Shown here: in pieces, positions 59,220 to 64,000 of the stretch | How positions within the stretch are numbered: position 1 is the stretch's first letter | Layout of the letters: every line of letters starts with the position of its first letter | Notes under the pieces: generated by a model | Database searches by the model: none | What the model was told of the DNA's origin: nothing | The model's input: the letters and a program-made list of their open reading frames with translations, nothing else | Position numbers and translations under genes: made by a program | Assembly: GCA_973895155.1 (NCBI GenBank) | Contig: OZ316892.1 | Location: forward strand, 15,500,001 to 15,564,000 | Direction: 5' to 3' | From: Marsupella aquatica | Lineage: Eukaryota; Marchantiophyta | Length of the DNA stretch: 64,000 bases

Positions 59220-60092
59220 ATGGAGCCTGGGAAACGTAGAAAGTGTGACCACCCAGCAGTGTTTACAGGGGTCAGAGCCATTTTGGTCCATGGCCAGCAT
59301 GGGTTGACCAAAGTGCATTGGCCAACTGTACAGAAACGATTCTCTGAGCTCCATGGCACTGTAGTTTAGGACATCACTCCAGAGACTACACATGTTGTTG
59401 CAGGGACATGGCTATCAGTGATAAAGAAGTGGTCATGGTCCTACATGAATTCTGCAATTACTAAGCAAGGCCTAAAAGTAGTTGAGGCCTCTTGGATCAC
59501 AGATTCCATGGCACATCAGATTGTACAGGATACTGAGCAATATGAGCTGTGGGAGGATGAAGAAGCTACTGCATCAGCTTGGGCTGAACAAGAAGTCTGG
59601 GAAGCAAAGGCACGGCTTGCTGATGTCCAATATGGACCTGTACTCAACAAAGGACAGAGCTCTAGAAGGCTGAAGAGTATGTTGGCTGAGGAGACGAAGC
59701 AACCAACCCCCATTCTGAAAGGGCTAAGCATGGTATTTGTGGAGGCGGGAATTGGAGAGGTTAAGTGCAAAGTGTACAAGTCCACGGTGCTTGACCTAGG
59801 TGGGACAGTTGAGGAGAATATAACAGAGGACACCACTCATGTCATTACTAAGTCATATCCCAAAGCCTGCCGCAAGTTTGGGAAGGGAGACATTCGCTTT
59901 TATGTCATGTCCCATAATGTGTTTGTGGTTTCATATGCTTGGCTTGTGGAATCAGTAGCAGCTGGGAAGTGTCAAAACCCAATGGACTATGATCTTTTTG
60001 AGGCCTGGCCACGGAAGGGTCAGGATCCTTACAGAGAGGACTATGAGACAACAAGTGAGGAATGGGTCATTAGCGATTCTGAATCAGAGTGA
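59220..60092 (+). pseudogene. Tandem BRCT-domain protein segment
   Basis: Open frame from ATG 59220 with one TAG at 59367-59369. First BRCT: FTGVRAILVHG...LHGTVV-stop-DITPETTHVVAGTW...GLKVVEASWITDSM. An acidic linker follows, then a second BRCT: PILKGLSMVFVEAG, LDLGGTVEENITEDTTHVIT, NVFVVSYAWLVESVAAG. The W in each last helix is kept. BRCT pairs bind phosphopeptides in DNA-damage responses. The PHD gene 600 bp upstream could be exons of the same protein, giving a PHD-BRCT layout reminiscent of plant BRCA1/BARD1; that is inference. The stop suggests CAG to TAG. Confidence 0.65.
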
Positions 60093-60624
60093 GGAGTAGT
60101 AGCATCAGTTTGGACACAAGTTTTTTTGTATAAATCAGATCATTGAAATAAATGTGATCTTTGAACTAATGTACCTTGTTATGGTTGGTGGCAGTTGGGC
60201 TTATTTTACTGTTGGCGGATTGTTGTTTCCTGCTGCCTGGGGGTGTCACTGTAAACGTACTGGGTGGGCTCAAATCTCGGCGGTGAGATATCTGATACCG
60301 CTCTCACACCTATGCCTATGACTATACATGATTGGACTCTGATATGGTCATGGGTGTACATGCAGAGGCGGTACATTTGAGGACAACTGTGGAGGTGGTG
60401 ACACCCTCAAACATTGAGGAATTTTGTGTCATTCACTTGACAATAGGTACACTACTCGCAAACCTGTTTTTTTCTTTTGGGGTGGTTTAGGGTTTGTGAG
60501 AATTTATTACACGTTATGTTAACTCTTTTGGCACATACAGTCAGGGATATATGGAACACAAATACCACCATTAGGCATCCCTGTTCACTGCTGTCCATGA
60601 CTGCAGAGCTTCCAGCCTGTTACA
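60093..60624. other. Spacer between BRCT and transposase genes
   Basis: Presumed 3' UTR of the BRCT gene and promoter of the transposase gene. No element could be fixed. Confidence 0.4.
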
Positions 60625-63600
60625 ATGCACCCTGGTCACCACCCTCCCCAAACCCAGCCCAGGGCACAGGCACTGCCTTTGCATCATCCCACAAGGATAT
60701 CACGCCATGATAATAAGCTTTGGCAGCGTGAAAGGTTACGAACCAGACTTTCAGGAGCCAGTAGGATGAGATGTCCTTGTGCAATCTGCCAAGGATCCCG
60801 TACTAGGGGTCTGAATGAGGTTTGGCGGCATATCGCGGTTCATGGAAGAGATCCACGACATCGAGTTTGGAATGATCCTGCAGAGGAAGATTCTTCTGAC
60901 GAGGAGTGGAGGTTAGAATTTGATGCTGCCAATGCTGCAAGACGGGCAAGTGAGGTTCTGCCTGGTGCATTTGAAAATGTTGTAGCTGGTCTCTGTGGGT
61001 TGTCAGCTCTCCAACGGGATGGTGCTCAGGCAGCACCACGTGACGAAGGAATTCATGTGGAAGAGATGGTGAGAGACATCTTCCAAGACTTGGATGCATT
61101 TCATGATGGGCTGGACAACGAAGAGGATACGGCTGCAGATGCAAGTGTGCCCCCTGTCGAAGAGCCTCTTGATGAGTTTGATATAGGGCAGGAAACCCCT
61201 GGGCATGATGGGATGTTTGGCTCTCCCCTGCAAATACAGGAAGGCAGGAAGTCTTTGTACCCCGGTAGCAAATGTTCTAAACTGGGATTTGTCATCATGT
61301 TCCTGAACATTTGCGGCAACCACAATGTCCCCAACGTTTTGGTTTCTGAGTTGTTGGCATTCTTGCGAACAACTGTGCTACCAGATGGTAATATTTTGCC
61401 CAAGAACATGTACGAGGCAAAAAGATGCATATCTAATCTTGGATTGAACTATGATTTGATCCATGCCTGTCCTGATGGGCATGTTCTTTTCAGAAAGGAG
61501 TATAAAGAATCGTTGACATGCCCTAAGTGTGGGAAGCACAGGTATCGGAACTCAGGAAAGTCTATGGTTCCCGCCAAGGTACTTCGTCATTTTCCACTCA
61601 TTCCCAGACTTCAGCGGATGTTCAGAAGCCGTGCCATCTCGGAGATGATGACTTGGGCAACTGACAAGAAAAGTGATGATGGGCTACAACGACATGCTGC
61701 AGATTCAAGGCAATGGAAACTCATAGATGAGATGTATCCCGAATTTGCTGCTGAGCCGAGGAATGTCAGACTTGGGCTGTCATTGGATGGGGTAAACCCA
61801 TTTGGAGACAAGAACAACAAATTTTCGTGCTGGCCTGTAACTATTTTGAATTATAACCTTCCTCCTTGGATGACTACAAAGCGATTTTTTGTTCTGATGG
61901 TCCTACTGATACCAGGGCCAGACAGTGCTGTATCTGCCAACATAGATGTGTTTCTGGCTCCCCTAGTGGAGGAATTGAGAAAGCTTTGGGAGGAAGGAGT
62001 TCTCACATATGATGTCCTACAGAGGCTTGGGAGGTTAAACCCATTCATCCTTAGAGCCATTGTCATTCTGACTATAGCTGACTACCCAGCCCATGGGATG
62101 ATATTAGGCCAAACAACAAAAGGATATTGTGCTTGTACTATCTGTGGGCGCAATGTCACGAGTGAGTACTCCAGAGCCCTGCAGAAAGTGATATACATGG
62201 GCCATCGTCGTTTTCTGAAGGCAGATCACCCTTACAGAGAAAGACAGGCACTGATTGCACACTTTGGCAATGAGATTGAGCAACGTGGACCCCCGGCACG
62301 AGTGACCAAAGAGGAGATCAGGCAGTGGGGAGCACTGAGGGATGACTATATCAAACGAGGGGGCAGGGAAGATGGAGTGAGTGATCCAATAAAGCGATAT
62401 GGTGTAAAAAGACTGAGCATATTGGACTTGGAGCTCAAGTACTGGAGGGTAAGCCTCTTGGAGTTGATGCTAATTGGGATACATGTTTTGGTTCAGAGCA
62501 TGTGCATTCATTTCGAAGAGAGAGACTAAACTTGAGGCATTTCCTGACGCTTTTGCATTGCAACGATGCAGGAGTTTAAGCCAAGCAAACATAACATTGA
62601 TGTTATGCACATTGAAAAGAATATTTGTGAGAGTCTACTCAGATTCTTGTGTGGAGAGAAAGACACTGGTTCAGTGAGATTGGATCTTGAACAGAGGGGA
62701 ATGAAACCCCATCTTTGGTTGAGGCCACATGCCCACAGAGCTGATGTGCTCTTGAAGTACCAAGCGCCCTATGTTCTGACAGACACAGAGTGGGAACTAT
62801 TTGTGCAGAGGTTGAGTTCTTTGAAGGTTCCTTCAAACTATGGCAGTGCTTTCAAGAAGCATATCATGACTAGAAAGCTTGGTAGTATGAAAAGCCATGA
62901 CTACCATATGTTGATGCAACAGGTGTTGCCTTTATGCCTGAGGGGCCTGTTGCAGAAGCCTGTTCGTACTGTGATCATGCGACTCAGTGATGTGTTTCGT
63001 CGTATTTGTGTGAAGGTTTGGGATGAAACACACTTCCCACAACTGACAGAAGATGTCGCTCAGGTGCTGTGTGACCTGGAGATTTATTTTCCTCCCGCAT
63101 TTTTTGATGTCATGACCCACCTACTTGTCCATGTTGTGGAAGAGCTACACCAATTTGGGCTTGTGAGTGCTCGTTGGTTGTACCCTTTGGAACGGTACAT
63201 GAAGCTACTCAAAGGTCACGTGAGAACATATTACAAACCTGAAGCAAGCATGGCTAAAGGTTACATCAAGGATGAGACTCTAGGATTTCTGACCGAATAC
63301 ATAGCACAATATGAGCATGTGAAGACCAGGGTGTGGAATTCTGATGAGGAGGAAGGGGTGATAGGTGAAGTACTGGAAGGGGCTGCAACCACAAAGAACC
63401 TGACCATATCTATGAGAGACTTGGCACATGACTTTGTATTGCACAACACTGTGGTGATGGAACCCTGGATACAGTGAGTGCATACATGTGCTATAATCCA
63501 GTTCATGAGCTTAAATGTTGTGTTCGTGTGGTTTTCTCCTTCAGCCTGTTCATGTTTACCCAAGCTAATGCTGTGTGGTTGTTCGTTCAGGGAGTATGAG

Positions 63601-64000
63601 TCATTGAAGGCGGCCCATCCCACTGCAGGAACAACTTTTCCAGGTTTCATGGAGTGGATCAGAGTGGCAATTAGAGAGCATCACGAGACCCACCCAGACA
63701 TGGATGCAGATATTTACCTACTGTCTAATGCCCCTAGCCTGAAAGTGAAGACTTACAAACGGATGAGAGCATATGGGAATCACTTTCGAGTGAAGGATGG
63801 TGACAGTGCCTACAGGGTGATGAATGACTGCGGGCTCATCACTGTATTTGAGCAACAGAGCCACAATCACGATAGGGCTTGGATGGAGATGGGATATGTG
63901 GGAGAATTAGTTGACATATGGGCTCTGGACTATGGGGCGGTGTCCAGTCCTATGATTCTTATGAAAGGTTCATGGGTGCGGCAGGATTGGCTTGGTAACA
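60625..64000 (+). CDS. CACTA (EnSpm) Tnp2-type transposase, incomplete at window end
   Basis: DDE transposase that cuts at CACTA ends. Exons: 60625-62448, 62572-63473 and 63591 to beyond 64000, with GT-AG borders and matching phases (0, then 2). ATG 60625 is the first in frame; ATG 60766 (MRCPCAICQG) starts at the conserved N-terminal zinc motif and may be the true start. Order: Cys/His motif with VWRHIAVHG; acidic linker; Tnp2 core with SCPKCGKHRY-like finger (LTCPKCGKHRYR), LGLSLDGVNPFGDKNN (first catalytic Asp), TIADYPAHGMILGQTTKG (second Asp), CACTICG; exon 2 DUF4218 region (HNIDVMHIEKNICESLL; FFDVMTHLLVHVVEEL; RWLYPLERYMKLLKGHVR); exon 3 DUF4216 region (YGNHFRVKDGD; GYVGELVDIWALDYG). No stop or shift in 3.2 kb, unlike its neighbours, so this copy may be recent. 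Confidence 0.9.

Larger units (their letters stand above)
52033..64000 (+). mobile_element. EnSpm/CACTA transposon, 5' end and most genes; 3' end outside window
   Basis: The terminus CACTAGAAGAAAACGTCCCC begins at 52033, matching the CACTACAAGAAAA-type ends of plant CACTA elements. The 3 bases before it (ATC, 52030-52032) would be the target duplication; the partner is outside. It interrupts the gypsy integrase frame exactly here. Inside lie the Tnp2 transposase (60.6 kb to the end) and, on the same strand, PHD and BRCT genes, plus an antisense eL20 fragment. I infer that these lie within one element; a nested insertion is possible. Confidence 0.65.

Overview
The window reads as nuclear DNA of a streptophyte: a land plant or, by the mix of decayed elements, quite possibly a large-genome charophyte alga such as Chara (genus is inference). 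The evidence is a 17-exon gene for a plant-type cullin-4, spliceosomal GT-AG introns, Ty3/gypsy elements, one with a tRNA-Asp type primer-binding site, an L1-like LINE, a Mutator-like transposase with a SWIM zinc finger, and an EnSpm/CACTA element with a Tnp2-type transposase. Nothing looks bacterial or organellar.

Layout. 1-1360 is a decayed gypsy gag on the minus strand, with primer-binding site and probable 5' LTR to its right. 4.6-5.4 kb holds a broken OB-fold (RPA/MEIOB-like) reading frame. 9.0-16.7 kb is CUL4 (minus strand), the only clearly intact host gene. 18.2-20.0 kb carries GC-rich near-palindromes and a polypurine satellite. 20.5-23.05 kb is a dead LINE. 23.06-33.5 kb, resuming at 46.96-47.5 kb, is an unusual block: a minus-strand gene joining a ParB-like domain to a degenerate N6/N4 DNA methyltransferase-like region, a divergent plus-strand Mutator-like transposase, two small minus-strand genes, and more than ten copies of a near-palindrome, consensus GCTAGCGA-NN-TCGCTAGC, scattered in introns and spacers. 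I treat this as a candidate undescribed mobile element.

Into that block a 13.4-kb element (33,514-46,957) has inserted. It has a 5-bp target duplication (ATACC) and TG...CA ends and encodes gypsy gag, protease, RT, RNase H and integrase, yet its two 3.8-3.9-kb terminal repeats are inverted instead of direct. Each repeat has an inward-pointing TATA box and an 881-codon reading frame with a C-terminal coiled coil. Comparing the repeats shows that the eight shared-frame premature stops are TAG, at least six of them from CAG, as expected from cytosine-methylation decay.

47.5-50.7 kb is minisatellite DNA and LTR remnants. 50.9-52.03 kb is a gypsy integrase with a C-terminal PHD finger, cut off exactly where a CACTA element starts at 52,033. 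That CACTA element runs past the window end and contains a ribosomal protein eL20 fragment, a PHD-finger gene, a BRCT gene and the Tnp2 transposase.

How the genes relate: CUL4 is the scaffold of a ubiquitin ligase and is unrelated to its neighbours. Nearly everything else is nested mobile DNA: CACTA inside gypsy, and the inverted-repeat gypsy-type element inside the ParB/methyltransferase/transposase block.
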